Positions 1-7,260 of a stretch of 20,775 bases of DNA are shown piece by piece. The notes below the pieces were generated by a model. It ran no database searches. It had not been told where the DNA came from and saw only the letters and a list, made by a program, of their open reading frames with translations. A program made the translations under genes and the position numbers. Numbering within the stretch: position 1 is the first letter of the stretch; each line of letters starts with the position of its first letter. Source of the stretch: Actinomycetota bacterium (GTDB lineage Bacteria; Actinomycetota; Acidimicrobiia; Acidimicrobiales; Microtrichaceae). The stretch spans positions 1 through 20,775 of the forward strand of contig WLLG01000011.1 of NCBI GenBank assembly GCA_009700815.1. The letters run 5' to 3'.

Positions 1-2
1 TA

Positions 3-77
3 CTGAACATGCTCAAGCTCGAACCACGGCGCATCAAGCAAATGGCAGCATCACCTTGGCAGCGCGAAGTGTGTTAG
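3..77 (+). CDS. possible C-terminal end of an unidentified protein (partial, 5' end outside window)
   Basis: One open + strand frame enters from the left edge and stops at TAG (75-77). It gives 24 residues that begin LNMLKLEPRR and end SPWQREVC, with codon choice similar to neighbouring genes. It would converge on the ABC ATPase that ends at 110. I do not recognise the protein. Another frame stays open to about 136 but runs into the ATPase gene and is low-complexity at its end, so I prefer this one. The fragment is too short to be certain it is coding. Confidence 0.3.
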   Translation: MNMLKLEPRRIKQMAASPWQREVC

Positions 78-109
78 TGCTCGAGCAGTACCTCTCAGAA
101 CCAGCGCCC

Positions 110-904
110 TCAGCTGCGCCGAGCAGTCCAGCGTGACCCGTTGCGCTGCAAGCTCAACGGCAGGCCAAAACACTCGCTGAGTAGCTCGCTAGTCATGGTC
201 TCTTGCAGCAGTCCGGCAGCAAGAATCTTTCCCTGCTTTAAAGCCAGCACATGAGTGAAGTTCGGTGGGATCTCTTCTACGTGATGTGTCACCAGAATGA
301 TTGGCGGTGCGGCGCGATCGGCTGCAAGTTCACCTAGGCGTTCCACAAGAAGCTCACGGCCCCCTAGGTCAAGAGCAGCACTCGGCTCGTCGAGCAGAAT
401 CAGATCAGGTTCCGACATGAGCGCCCGAGCTAACAGCACCCGCTGACGCTCACCAGAGGACAGTGATCCGTATCGACGCTGGGCTGTGAATCCGACCTGC
501 TGGGCGTTCAGCAGGCTGACTGCTTTGTCCCTATCGGCTTGGTCATAGTCGTGCCACCAGGGCTCGAGGGCTGCAAATTTGGCGCACATAACTACCTCGG
601 TGGCAGTCAGTTGCGGCCGAATCATGTCTGTCAGTGCTGGGCTCACGAGTGCCACCCGTCGGCGCAGCTTGCGAACGTCGGTATGGCCGAGTTCTTCGCC
701 GAGCAATTCCACAGTGCCGCAGCTTGGATGTTCATACAGTGAACAGATTCGAACTAGCGAGGTTTTGCCGCTGCCGTTAGCACCCAGAACGATCCAACTT
801 GACCCCGTCTCGACTACAAAATCGATCTGATCCAGCAGGCGGGTGCCATTGCGAGTCAGACCTACTCCCGAAAGCCGCAGAACTGCAGTGCCTTCTTGAC
901 TCAC
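110..904 (-). CDS. ABC transporter ATP-binding protein, orphan type (no permease nearby)
   Basis: 264 aa cytoplasmic ATPase. Visible motifs in order are Walker A GANGSGKT (41-48), the signature LSSGE (148-152), Walker B LILLDE (168-173), a D-loop and the H-loop His207 in VTHHVEEIPP. The VTHHVEEIPP tail and closing RWTARRS resemble a stand-alone actinobacterial ATPase family such as mycobacterial Rv3041c; that comparison is from memory. No membrane subunit or binding protein lies beside it in the window, so the substrate is unknown; it could equally serve a non-transport role like other soluble ABC proteins. The GTG start (904-902) overlaps the TGA of the upstream marR gene in a GTGA, which implies translational coupling to that regulator. 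Family assignment is secure; function is not. Confidence 0.93.
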   Translation of the reverse strand: MSQEGTAVLRLSGVGLTRNGTRLLDQIDFVVETGSSWIVLGANGSGKTSLVRICSLYEHPSCGTVELLGEELGHTDVRKLRRRVALVSPALTDMIRPQLTATEVVMCAKFAALEPWWHDYDQADRDKAVSLLNAQQVGFTAQRRYGSLSSGERQRVLLARALMSEPDLILLDEPSAALDLGGRELLVERLGELAADRAAPPIILVTHHVEEIPPNFTHVLALKQGKILAAGLLQETMTSELLSECFGLPLSLQRNGSRWTARRS

Positions 905-1446
905 GATTCAGGCTGTGAAGACGGTGCAGACTGTGCAGACGCGACAGGTGTAACTGAGGCATCTGCAGATGTCTGAACTTCTGACTCGCTGAATTGAGGC
1001 CCGAAGCGTTCCTCAAGTGATGCTTCCATTGCCTGATTCAACAACTCGAGTCCGACTAAGGCCTGCTCAGCTTGGGCAGGTTCCAAGCGTTGCAAAAGGC
1101 GGTTGAGTCCAGAACCGACAAGCTCATCACCGATGTGCATGGTTCGTGTCCCCTCAGGCGTAAGGGACAGCATGACACGGCGTCGATCGGTCGGGTCCGC
1201 TGAGCGAGAAACAAGAGACCGGGCAACGAGTCCGTCTACCACCGAGGTCATTGACGATGCGCTCACTCCAAGCAGGGCTGCTACGTGGGTGGCAGGGCGG
1301 GACCTAACCGCCAAGAAGACCAGCACGCGGTACTGCGGAAGGGTGAGTTCCCCTTCAGCTAGCGCGGTTCCAGCAACCTTGGCCAAGCGGGCAGCAGCCC
1401 GAACTGCATCAGCGCTGCGCAAAGATGATGTGGAATCCGGCAACAT
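901..1446 (-). CDS. MarR family transcriptional regulator
   Basis: 181 aa. The winged-helix DNA-binding domain is visible at roughly residues 35-110: LPQYRVLVFLA, a recognition-helix region VAALLGVSASSMTSVVDGL, and the wing DPTDRRRVMLSLTPEG, which is the most diagnostic MarR stretch. Helices on both sides would form the dimer interface. The last 30 or so residues are Ser/Ala/Gln-rich and probably disordered. It is the first gene of a two-gene minus-strand unit with the ABC ATPase, coupled through a 4-bp overlap. By analogy with MarR/ABC pairs it may autoregulate and control the ATPase in response to a small molecule; this is inference. It is transcribed away from the CNNM gene at 1615. Confidence 0.92.
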   Translation of the reverse strand: MLPDSTSSLRSADAVRAAARLAKVAGTALAEGELTLPQYRVLVFLAVRSRPATHVAALLGVSASSMTSVVDGLVARSLVSRSADPTDRRRVMLSLTPEGTRTMHIGDELVGSGLNRLLQRLEPAQAEQALVGLELLNQAMEASLEERFGPQFSESEVQTSADASVTPVASAQSAPSSQPES

Positions 1447-1454
1447 TGATCCAT

Positions 1455-1460
1455 ACCCTA
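1455..1460 (-). promoter_or_regulatory. candidate -10 element of marR (TAGGGT)
   Basis: On the minus strand TAGGGT fits the actinobacterial TANNNT -10 pattern and sits 8 nt before the marR ATG. I see no convincing Shine-Dalgarno and no good -35. The transcript could therefore be leaderless or nearly so. Placement is by pattern only. Confidence 0.4.
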
Positions 1461-1570
1461 CCTGTCGCCTTTGCGCTTCTCTCGTTGTTCAAGGTTTCAA
1501 GATTTACGAGCCGCCCAAGCTCGTGGCGAGTTGAGATCCTGCCAAGGTCAGTCTTTGGTCATCGCAGGAC

Positions 1571-1576
1571 TAAGCT
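1571..1576 (+). promoter_or_regulatory. candidate -10 element for the CNNM operon (TAAGCT)
   Basis: TAAGCT matches TANNNT in the 168-bp divergent spacer between marR and the first CNNM gene. It would give a leader of about 30 nt before the ATG at 1615. No clear -35 was found. This is the best hexamer in the spacer, but weak evidence alone. Confidence 0.25.
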
Positions 1577-1614
1577 AAGGACATTGTTGGATCTCTTCTG
1601 GTGACTGATCTCGC

Positions 1615-2967
1615 ATGACTCTGCTCGGGTTCGGCGCAGTACTGCTTTTAGTGTTGGCAAACGCTTTTTTCGTGGCCATAGAGTTTGGCCTAGTTGCCGT
1701 TGACCGCAACCAACTGCAGAAGCTCGCAGAAGAGGGCAGCCGATCTGCTGTTCGTGCCGCCGCTTTGCAACAGCGACTGTCTTACAACTTGTCGGGCGCA
1801 CAATTAGGAATCACCATCTGCAGCCTTGGCCTTGGCGTGCTGGCCGAGCCAGTGGTGGCTGTTGCCTTGGAGCCATTTGTTGGGAACCTGCTCGGAGAGT
1901 CTCGTGCGTTGGGAGTCTCGGTACTCCTGGCGTTGCTGTTCACCACGGTGGTGCAGATGGTCGTGGGTGAGTTGGTTCCAAAGTCTGTAGCGGTTGCCAA
2001 GCCACTGCCCACAGTTCTGGCCTTGTCTGCTGTGTTTCGGGGTTTCAATTTCCTCTTCAGTCCCGTGATCTTTGTTTGTAATGCCTTGGCGGAACGGATT
2101 GTTCGCCTTTTTGGGGTTGAACCCAAAGAGGAGTTGTCGAGTGTGAGGAGTCGCCAAGAGTTGAAGCGCTTGGTCACATCCTCGGCAGAGAGTGGAACCT
2201 TGGACCACAAAGATGCTGACTTGCTAACTCGCACCTTTCGCTTTGGCGAGAAAACAGCTGCCGATGCACTGACTCCGCGTGTCAGCGTTCATGCTTTGCC
2301 GCTCGATGCTCTAGTGAGTGACTTGCTCGAGCTGACGGCAAACACGGGGCTCTCTCGATTTCCCGTCATTGAAGAGAATCTTGATCATGTTGCCGGCGTA
2401 GTTCATATCAAGGACGTCCTGGGGGTAGCAGTCGAAGATCGGGCGGACTTTCCTGTCCGCCGCCTGCTGCGGTCGGTTCTCGCGATCCCGGAGTCAAAGA
2501 ATCTGGAATCCCTCATCGTTGAACTGCAGGGGGCTGCTGGGCAATTCGCACTTGTGGTTGATGAGTACGGTGGCACGGCGGGAATCATCACCCTCGAAGA
2601 TGTCCTCGAAGAGATAGTGGGCGACATTGACGATGAGCACGATCCTCAACGGAGCACCCCGTCGGTTCGTCGCTGGCAAGGTGCGCACCTGCTCTCGGGT
2701 CTGCTGCACCCCGATGAAGTTGCATCAGCATGTCAGTTCGAGATGCCGCCAGGAGAATTCGAAACGCTCGGCGGCTTTGTGCTCGCCCAACTGGGGCACA
2801 TCCCCCAGGTCGGGGAGCAGTTCTTCTGCGATGACTGGAGTATCGGAGTTGAAGAAATGGAGGGCCGACGTGTTGCCACAGTCAAACTGATCGCTCCCGT
2901 TCCTGAAACGCTTGCCGGCACCTCAGATAGCGGCACGGGCGATACCTCAGGGCAGGTCAACCGATGA
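1615..2967 (+). CDS. CNNM/CorC (hemolysin C-like) membrane protein with CBS pair and CorC_HlyC domain
   Basis: 450 aa. The N-terminal CNNM (DUF21) membrane domain spans about residues 1-190. Its first helix is MTLLGFGAVLLLVLANAFFVAIEF, and it carries the family hallmarks SGAQLGITICSLGLG and VVGELVPKS. Two CBS domains follow (about 215-340), with DEYGGTAGIITLEDVLEEIVG closing the second. A CorC_HlyC domain (about 355-430, with FETLGGFVLAQLGHIPQVGE) completes the protein. The family is linked to divalent-cation, often Mg2+, efflux or homeostasis, with the CBS pair binding nucleotide; the ion here is not shown by sequence. The ATG at 1615 precedes the first hydrophobic helix directly. It ends in an ATGA overlap with the next, paralogous gene. 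Confidence 0.94.
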   Translation: MTLLGFGAVLLLVLANAFFVAIEFGLVAVDRNQLQKLAEEGSRSAVRAAALQQRLSYNLSGAQLGITICSLGLGVLAEPVVAVALEPFVGNLLGESRALGVSVLLALLFTTVVQMVVGELVPKSVAVAKPLPTVLALSAVFRGFNFLFSPVIFVCNALAERIVRLFGVEPKEELSSVRSRQELKRLVTSSAESGTLDHKDADLLTRTFRFGEKTAADALTPRVSVHALPLDALVSDLLELTANTGLSRFPVIEENLDHVAGVVHIKDVLGVAVEDRADFPVRRLLRSVLAIPESKNLESLIVELQGAAGQFALVVDEYGGTAGIITLEDVLEEIVGDIDDEHDPQRSTPSVRRWQGAHLLSGLLHPDEVASACQFEMPPGEFETLGGFVLAQLGHIPQVGEQFFCDDWSIGVEEMEGRRVATVKLIAPVPETLAGTSDSGTGDTSGQVNR

Positions 2968-4094
2968 GTCCGCTGCTGATCTTGCTGCTTGGAATAGTTC
3001 TGATTCTTGCGAACGGGTTCTTTGTGGCCGTGGAATTCTCTTTGATGGCAGCGCGTCGTGGACTCATAGAGGAGCGAGCCGAAGCTGGCTCCGTAGGGGC
3101 TCGTCGGGCCTTAGATGGAATGCGCAATTTGAATGTGCAACTAGCAGCAAGCCAACTTGGTATCTCGGTTGTCTCGTTGATGCTTGGTTGGTTGATTGAA
3201 CCGGTGGTGGGTTCGGCCTTCGAGAGTCTGTTTGGACTGACTGCTCTTCCCGAGAGCGTCTCCAATGCACTGGGGCTTGCTATTGGACTGATCATCATTG
3301 CGCTAGTTCATATGGTGGTGGGAGAGATGGTTCCAAAGTCGCTTGCTCTGTCCGCACCCGAAGCTGTAGCCATTGCACTTGCCCCGGTTCATCGGCTCGT
3401 GGTTGGGCTCGTGCGCCCAGCCGTGGCGGGGTTGTATTGGCTTGCAAGGATTGGTACCCGCCTAGTGGGCGTAGAGCCCGCCGATGAGCTAGCGCAGGCC
3501 CATACGGCACCCGAACTAGCTGTGATGGTGGCCGAGTCCCGAGCCGGTGGTGAACTGCAACTCACCGAACATGAACTGCTCGTAGGTGCGCTCGGCTTCT
3601 TGCAGATTCAAGTCTCAGAAGTGATGGCACCTCGTCAACACCTAGTTACTGTGCCAAATACTGCAACTGTGGCTCAAGCAGAGGAACTCGTGCATCAGTC
3701 CGGCCACTCGCGAGTGCTCGTCCTCGGCGCCGCCCCCGATCAAGTGACCGGTTTCTTGCATGCCAAAGACCTGATTGCAGTTTCACCAGAGCTGCGAAGC
3801 GGATTGCTTCCCCCTGGCATCGTTCGCGTGGCCCTGAGCGTCAAGTCAGATGACCGCCTAGAGGACCTGATGCAGAAAATGCGGCGGACCCGTCGCCATG
3901 TTGCAGTGGTGATGGATCACGGGCAGTTACTCGGTCTAGTGACACTCGAAGATATTCTCGAAGCGATCGTCGGTGAGATTAGCGATGAGTCCGATGGTGG
4001 GCCGCGGGTACAACGAGGCCTGCGAGAAGCAGATAGAGAGGGCGAGGCCTACCGTCGAGAAGCAGGGCAAACCTCAGGAGATGCCGACCAGTGA
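2964..4094 (+). CDS. CNNM/CorC-type membrane protein lacking the CorC_HlyC domain
   Basis: 376 aa paralogue of the preceding gene, starting in its stop codon (ATGA, 4-bp overlap). The CNNM membrane domain (about 1-190) keeps ASQLGISVVSLMLGWLIEP and MVVGEMVPKS. Two CBS domains follow (about 205-340), ending VTLEDILEAIVGEISDE. After that there is only a charged tail of some 35 residues (rich in R, E, D) where the partner has a CorC_HlyC domain. Such unequal CNNM pairs occur in actinobacteria (Mycobacterium Rv1842c/Rv1841c, from memory), so the shorter form is probably native and not a truncation. The strict coupling suggests the two proteins act together, possibly as a heterodimer; this is inference. 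Its TGA overlaps the GTG of the PIG-L gene. Confidence 0.93.
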   Translation: MSPLLILLLGIVLILANGFFVAVEFSLMAARRGLIEERAEAGSVGARRALDGMRNLNVQLAASQLGISVVSLMLGWLIEPVVGSAFESLFGLTALPESVSNALGLAIGLIIIALVHMVVGEMVPKSLALSAPEAVAIALAPVHRLVVGLVRPAVAGLYWLARIGTRLVGVEPADELAQAHTAPELAVMVAESRAGGELQLTEHELLVGALGFLQIQVSEVMAPRQHLVTVPNTATVAQAEELVHQSGHSRVLVLGAAPDQVTGFLHAKDLIAVSPELRSGLLPPGIVRVALSVKSDDRLEDLMQKMRRTRRHVAVVMDHGQLLGLVTLEDILEAIVGEISDESDGGPRVQRGLREADREGEAYRREAGQTSGDADQ

Positions 4095-4903
4095 CTGCCT
4101 CTGCACACAATCGAATCCTCCGGCGCTTCTCTTCGCAGTATCGGCAATCGGCGAAGTGCGTCACGGTGATTTCTCCACACTTCGATGACCTGCCGCTCTC
4201 GCTCGGGCAGAGTTTGCGCAATGGTGCCTTGGCATCTTGCCAAGTTCGCGAACGCGTGGTGTTCGGCCGGAGTACATGGACTGAGTGGGTGTCGCCTGCA
4301 GCCGAACGCGCAGCCCCTATTACCCTGTGGCGCAGGGCCGAAGAGGTAGCAGCCTCGATGATGTTTGGCTTCGACTGGTCGGCGGCGCAGTGGCCCGAGG
4401 CTCTGTTGCGAAACGGCGCAGCGTTTGGGCCAGAGATGTTGGATCCGGCCAAAGACTTGTCCGCTGAGATCCTGATTCCCGAGATTGCCGGATGGCTTCA
4501 GGCAGTAGCCACAGTGGCCCAGCGGCCGAATCGGCCGCCACCAGCGCTGTTGCTCGTGGCTGCTGGGCTTGGCGGTCACGTCGACCATCGCCTAGTTGCC
4601 CAAGCCGCCGCAGGGCTTGTTGGCCACATAGATGTTCCGATCGGTTTTTATGAAGACCGCCCCTACGTGACCTACTTGTCAACTGCGCAACTTTCAGAAC
4701 AATTGGCATCGCTCGGGGTTGAATTGGAAGCCGTTGATGTCTCTCCCAAGGTACAAGCCTCGACCCAAGCTGCCGCTCGGCTTTGTTATCCCAGTCAGAT
4801 GAAGCCGTTCTTTCGAGAGGCAATGGACCTAGACAGGGCCAACGGAGCAGTCGAACGCGTCTGGTTCCCAGTCGGTACCTGTCCCGACTGGTTCGGTGCC
4901 TGA
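4091..4903 (+). CDS. PIG-L/LmbE family zinc-dependent deacetylase
   Basis: 270 aa, GTG start inside a GTGA overlap with the CNNM gene. The first metal motif is SPHFDD: His30 and Asp33 would be zinc ligands and Asp32 the general base. The second is GGHVDH with His163 and His166, matching the HPDH site of MshB. RRAEEVAASMMFGFD (81-95) matches the conserved RxxE helix of the SPHxDD subgroup. The family removes N-acetyl groups from N-acetylglucosaminyl substrates. The next gene, 113 bp downstream, is mshC, so a role in mycothiol synthesis (MshB-like) or turnover (Mca-like) is attractive. However, the motif is SPHFDD and not the HAHPDDE of MshB and Mca, so the substrate stays open. It is translationally coupled to membrane proteins, not to mshC. 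Confidence 0.85.
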   Translation: MTASAHNRILRRFSSQYRQSAKCVTVISPHFDDLPLSLGQSLRNGALASCQVRERVVFGRSTWTEWVSPAAERAAPITLWRRAEEVAASMMFGFDWSAAQWPEALLRNGAAFGPEMLDPAKDLSAEILIPEIAGWLQAVATVAQRPNRPPPALLLVAAGLGGHVDHRLVAQAAAGLVGHIDVPIGFYEDRPYVTYLSTAQLSEQLASLGVELEAVDVSPKVQASTQAAARLCYPSQMKPFFREAMDLDRANGAVERVWFPVGTCPDWFGA

Positions 4904-4948
4904 TTCCCGAGCCGCCTGATTCCCGAGCCGCCTGATTCCCGAGCCGCA
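4901..4948 (+). repeat. 16-bp tandem repeat, three copies
   Basis: The unit TGATTCCCGAGCCGCC occurs at 4901-4916 and 4917-4932, then at 4933-4948 with only the last base changed. The first copy contains the TGA stop of the PIG-L gene; the other two fill the spacer before mshC. There are no spacers between copies and no internal symmetry, so it is a tandem duplication and neither a CRISPR nor an operator array. Confidence 0.95.
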
Positions 4949-5004
4949 GCGCTTCATATTTTGCGTGTGCCCTGCGACGACTATTCGGGTCCCGCTGAGC
5001 CTTG

Positions 5005-5010
5005 TAACCT
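5005..5010 (+). promoter_or_regulatory. candidate -10 element of mshC (TAACCT), leaderless start
   Basis: TAACCT fits TANNNT and lies exactly 6 nt before the GTG start of mshC, the spacing expected if transcription begins at the start codon. There is no Shine-Dalgarno, and an in-frame TGA at 5011-5013 rules out an earlier start. The same spacing is seen before thrS and pdxS. Confidence 0.55.
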
Positions 5011-5016
5011 TGAACT

Positions 5017-6198
5017 GTGCTCTTGTACGACACTGCTCGCCAACAAATCGTTCCCTTCGATCCCCCAGATCACATCGTCACGATGTACACCTGCGGAATA
5101 ACGCCCTATGACTCCACTCATCTTGGCCATGCCGCTACCTACCTGACCTATGACGTCTTGCAACGCAGACTGCGAGACCTTGGCCACGAAACACGCTGCG
5201 TTCGCAACATCACCGATGTCGATGACAGCATTTTGCCGAAGGCAAAAGAGTTGGGTGTGCACTACTTGGATCTTGCTGCTTCGGAACTTGCTCGCTTCGA
5301 TGCCGACATGGAGCGACTCGAGATGCTGCCTGCGTGGTCTGAGCCGCGAGCAACCTCTGCAATAGCTGACATACGGGGCTTCATTGGCATGGTGCTTGAC
5401 CAAGGCTTTGCCTATCAGGCTGGTGGCGCCGTGTACTTCGAGGTCTCCAAATTCGCTAAATTTGGCCAGATCAGTCATTTGAGCCGTGACGAAATGCTCC
5501 TGTTGGCAAAGGAGCGGGGCGGTAACCCCGATGATCCTCATAAGCGCGATCCACTCGACTTTGTGCTCTGGCAACCGAGCCAGACGGATGAACCTGCATG
5601 GGATTCCCTCTGGGGTCCCGGTCGACCCGGCTGGCATATTGAATGTTCTGCCCTGTGCCTTCGAGAGTTGGGTACTTCGATTGACTTGCATGGCGGGGGA
5701 TCGGACCTGATCTTTCCCCATCACGAATGTGAAGCGGCGCAATCTGAAGCAGCAACTGGTGAACCGCTGGTTCGTCACTGGATGCATCAGGCAATGGTTC
5801 GTATGGACGGCGAGAAGATGTCAAAGTCTCTCGGCAACTTGGTGTTCGTTTCGGACCTGTCGCTCACTTGGGACCCTCGGGCTATTCGGCTCGCCTGTTT
5901 AAGTCATCACTACCGCAGCAGTTGGGAATGGCATGACTCGCTCATGTCTCAAGCCACCACGCGCCTGTTGGCTTGGGTTGCAGCGAGTTCTGCAGTAGCG
6001 GCCAACTCGCCTTCGGCTCACGCTGCACCCTCTGCCCTCGATCAGGTACGCACTGCCCTAGATGCTGACTTAGACACGCCTGCGGCGCTCCTCGCCATTG
6101 ATGTCGCAGCTGCAGCCGGTGAAGATGTCCAACAGGCTGCCCAATTGCTTGGAGTCGACCTGACTCGTCCTGTGGTGCTCACAGGTGATCCTGTGTGA
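5017..6198 (+). CDS. mshC: L-cysteine:1D-myo-inositol 2-amino-2-deoxy-alpha-D-glucopyranoside ligase
   Basis: 393 aa. It joins cysteine to GlcN-inositol using ATP, the third step of mycothiol synthesis. The enzyme evolved from cysteinyl-tRNA synthetase. MshC hallmarks are visible: YTCGITPYDSTHLGHAATYL (24-43) with zinc ligand Cys26 and the HIGH-like segment; RNITDVDD; GWHIEC with Cys210; FPHHE with His235; and KMSKS at 267-271. The spacing Cys210-His235 equals that of characterised MshC. GITPYD plus HAATYLT separates it from CysS, and the protein also lacks the long CysS C-terminal tRNA-binding part. The GTG start is fixed by an in-frame stop immediately upstream. It has its own likely promoter, so it need not depend on the CNNM operon. 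Length is slightly below the usual 410 or so because the N-terminal extension is short. Confidence 0.95.
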   Translation: MLLYDTARQQIVPFDPPDHIVTMYTCGITPYDSTHLGHAATYLTYDVLQRRLRDLGHETRCVRNITDVDDSILPKAKELGVHYLDLAASELARFDADMERLEMLPAWSEPRATSAIADIRGFIGMVLDQGFAYQAGGAVYFEVSKFAKFGQISHLSRDEMLLLAKERGGNPDDPHKRDPLDFVLWQPSQTDEPAWDSLWGPGRPGWHIECSALCLRELGTSIDLHGGGSDLIFPHHECEAAQSEAATGEPLVRHWMHQAMVRMDGEKMSKSLGNLVFVSDLSLTWDPRAIRLACLSHHYRSSWEWHDSLMSQATTRLLAWVAASSAVAANSPSAHAAPSALDQVRTALDADLDTPAALLAIDVAAAAGEDVQQAAQLLGVDLTRPVVLTGDPV

Positions 6199-6213
6199 AT
6201 TCTGTCAACTCAT

Positions 6214-6233
6214 GCGCCTCTGACGGAGGGCGC
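6214..6233 (+). terminator. hairpin downstream of mshC, no U tract
   Basis: GCGCCTC (6214-6220) pairs with GAGGGCGC (6226-6233) with one bulged G and loop TGACG. It lies 15 nt after the mshC stop. No T-run follows, so it is only a possible terminator, and it also abuts the likely plsC promoter. Confidence 0.3.
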
Positions 6234-6237
6234 GATA

Positions 6238-6268
6238 TAGGATTCTGAAAGGGCTTGACGAGAGGCAG
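6238..6268 (+). promoter_or_regulatory. candidate plsC -10 (TAGGAT) and Shine-Dalgarno
   Basis: TAGGAT at 6238-6243 fits TANNNT. AGAGG near 6261-6265 is a reasonable Shine-Dalgarno about 5 nt before the ATG at 6271. Unlike mshC, this gene therefore seems to have a normal leader. No clear -35 was seen. Confidence 0.4.
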
Positions 6269-6270
6269 TA

Positions 6271-7194
6271 ATGGAGCATAGAGACGCCGGCAAAATGCAA
6301 GTGGCTGCCCGTCTGTTGTTGACCCCACCATTCCGGTACTTGTGGAACGTCACCACCGAGGGTTTGGAGAATGTGCCGACCGACGGTGCTGCGATCATTG
6401 CCCCGAATCACATCTCGGTCCTTGACTCATTCTTTGTACCGCTGTGCTTGGGTCGCCGCATGACCTACGTGGGCAAAGCCGAGTACATGGATGACTGGAA
6501 AACGAAGTACCTGTTTCCAGCGATCGGCATGATTCCAATTGACCGTTCAGGTGGAGACGCTGCGCAGCGTGCTCTTGATGCCGCCGCTCGAGTCCTGACT
6601 TCGGGTGAGCTCTTCGGTATTTACCCCGAGGGAACGAGAGCCAGAGATGGTCACCTACATAAGGGACATACTGGCATTGCGCGTTTGGCGCTCAATACAA
6701 ATTCCCCGATCGTGCCAGTGGGCATCGTGGGTAGTGACCTTGTTCAACCTGCAGATGCCCGGCTACCGAAATTCTTTCGCCGTGTGCATCTGCGCTTTGG
6801 CAAGCCGATCTCGGTGGAACGCTATCTTGATCGGGCGAATGACCGTCTTGTTCTGCGGCAAATTACAGACGAGGTCATGTTCGAGATTCGCAATCTATCC
6901 GGTCAGCAATACGTCAATACCTATGCCACAAAGCCTGTGGCAGAAGCGGGAACCCATGCCGAGGTTGGGTCTTCAGAGCGTCTAGCCGAAGTGGTGGACT
7001 TGCCAGTTCGCCGCAAGACCAAAGAGTCGGCCACTGCTACTCACAGGCCAACCGTGGTTGTGGCCTCGGCGGCTTCTGAGCGACCCGTTGCAGTAATGGT
7101 CGAAGCCGATGGGGTTGATCGCAGGTCCTCGGCTGCTGCAATCAAGACTCGCAAGCTTGATCTACCCTTTGAGCTGGAACTCTCTACGGCCTAA
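6271..7194 (+). CDS. PlsC-type 1-acyl-sn-glycerol-3-phosphate acyltransferase family protein
   Basis: 307 aa membrane-associated acyltransferase. The four PlsC blocks are present: NHISVLD with His47 and Asp52 (catalytic HX4D), IPIDRSG near 90, YPEGTRARDG with Glu120-Gly-Thr-Arg123 (phosphate binding), and PIVPVGIVG near 150. The likely reaction is acylation of lysophosphatidate to phosphatidate, feeding CDP-DAG and so the pgsA pathway seen later in the window; acceptor specificity is not readable from sequence. The last 75 or so residues are a low-complexity tail (Ala, Val, Thr, Arg rich) beyond the usual domain. Transcribed after mshC with a 72-bp gap, convergent with the SWIM gene. Confidence 0.9.
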   Translation: MEHRDAGKMQVAARLLLTPPFRYLWNVTTEGLENVPTDGAAIIAPNHISVLDSFFVPLCLGRRMTYVGKAEYMDDWKTKYLFPAIGMIPIDRSGGDAAQRALDAAARVLTSGELFGIYPEGTRARDGHLHKGHTGIARLALNTNSPIVPVGIVGSDLVQPADARLPKFFRRVHLRFGKPISVERYLDRANDRLVLRQITDEVMFEIRNLSGQQYVNTYATKPVAEAGTHAEVGSSERLAEVVDLPVRRKTKESATATHRPTVVVASAASERPVAVMVEADGVDRRSSAAAIKTRKLDLPFELELSTA

Positions 7195-7204
7195 CAGGCA
7201 GCGT

Positions 7205-7224
7205 GTCCTCGAGCGCTCGAGTAC
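7205..7224. repeat. near-perfect 20-bp palindrome between convergent genes
   Basis: CTCGAGCGCTCGAG at 7208-7221 is a perfect 14-bp palindrome. One mismatched pair (7207/7222) and two further matched pairs extend it to 7205-7224. It lies in the 66-bp gap between convergent plsC and SWIM genes. As RNA it would form a 5-bp stem with a GCGC loop and no U tract, so it might be a weak bidirectional terminator or a protein-binding site. Confidence 0.7.
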
Positions 7225-7260
7225 CAGTTCATAAGACCGAGAATGCAGCTTCGAGGAAGA

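Noticed and set aside
4901..4948. CRISPR-like repeat array before mshC
   Set aside because: Copies are directly adjacent with no spacers, and only three exist; it is a tandem duplication that includes a stop codon.
4320..5033. 237-codon minus-strand ORF opposite the PIG-L gene
   Set aside because: Antisense shadow with Arg-rich, domain-free translation; the PIG-L frame carries complete metal motifs.
4981..5787. 268-codon minus-strand ORF opposite mshC
   Set aside because: It is antisense to an unmistakable MshC and its translation shows no domain; it reflects codon bias of the real gene.
5017..6198. Cysteinyl-tRNA synthetase (cysS)
   Set aside because: The GITPYD and HAATYLT motifs and lack of the C-terminal tRNA-binding region are those of MshC.
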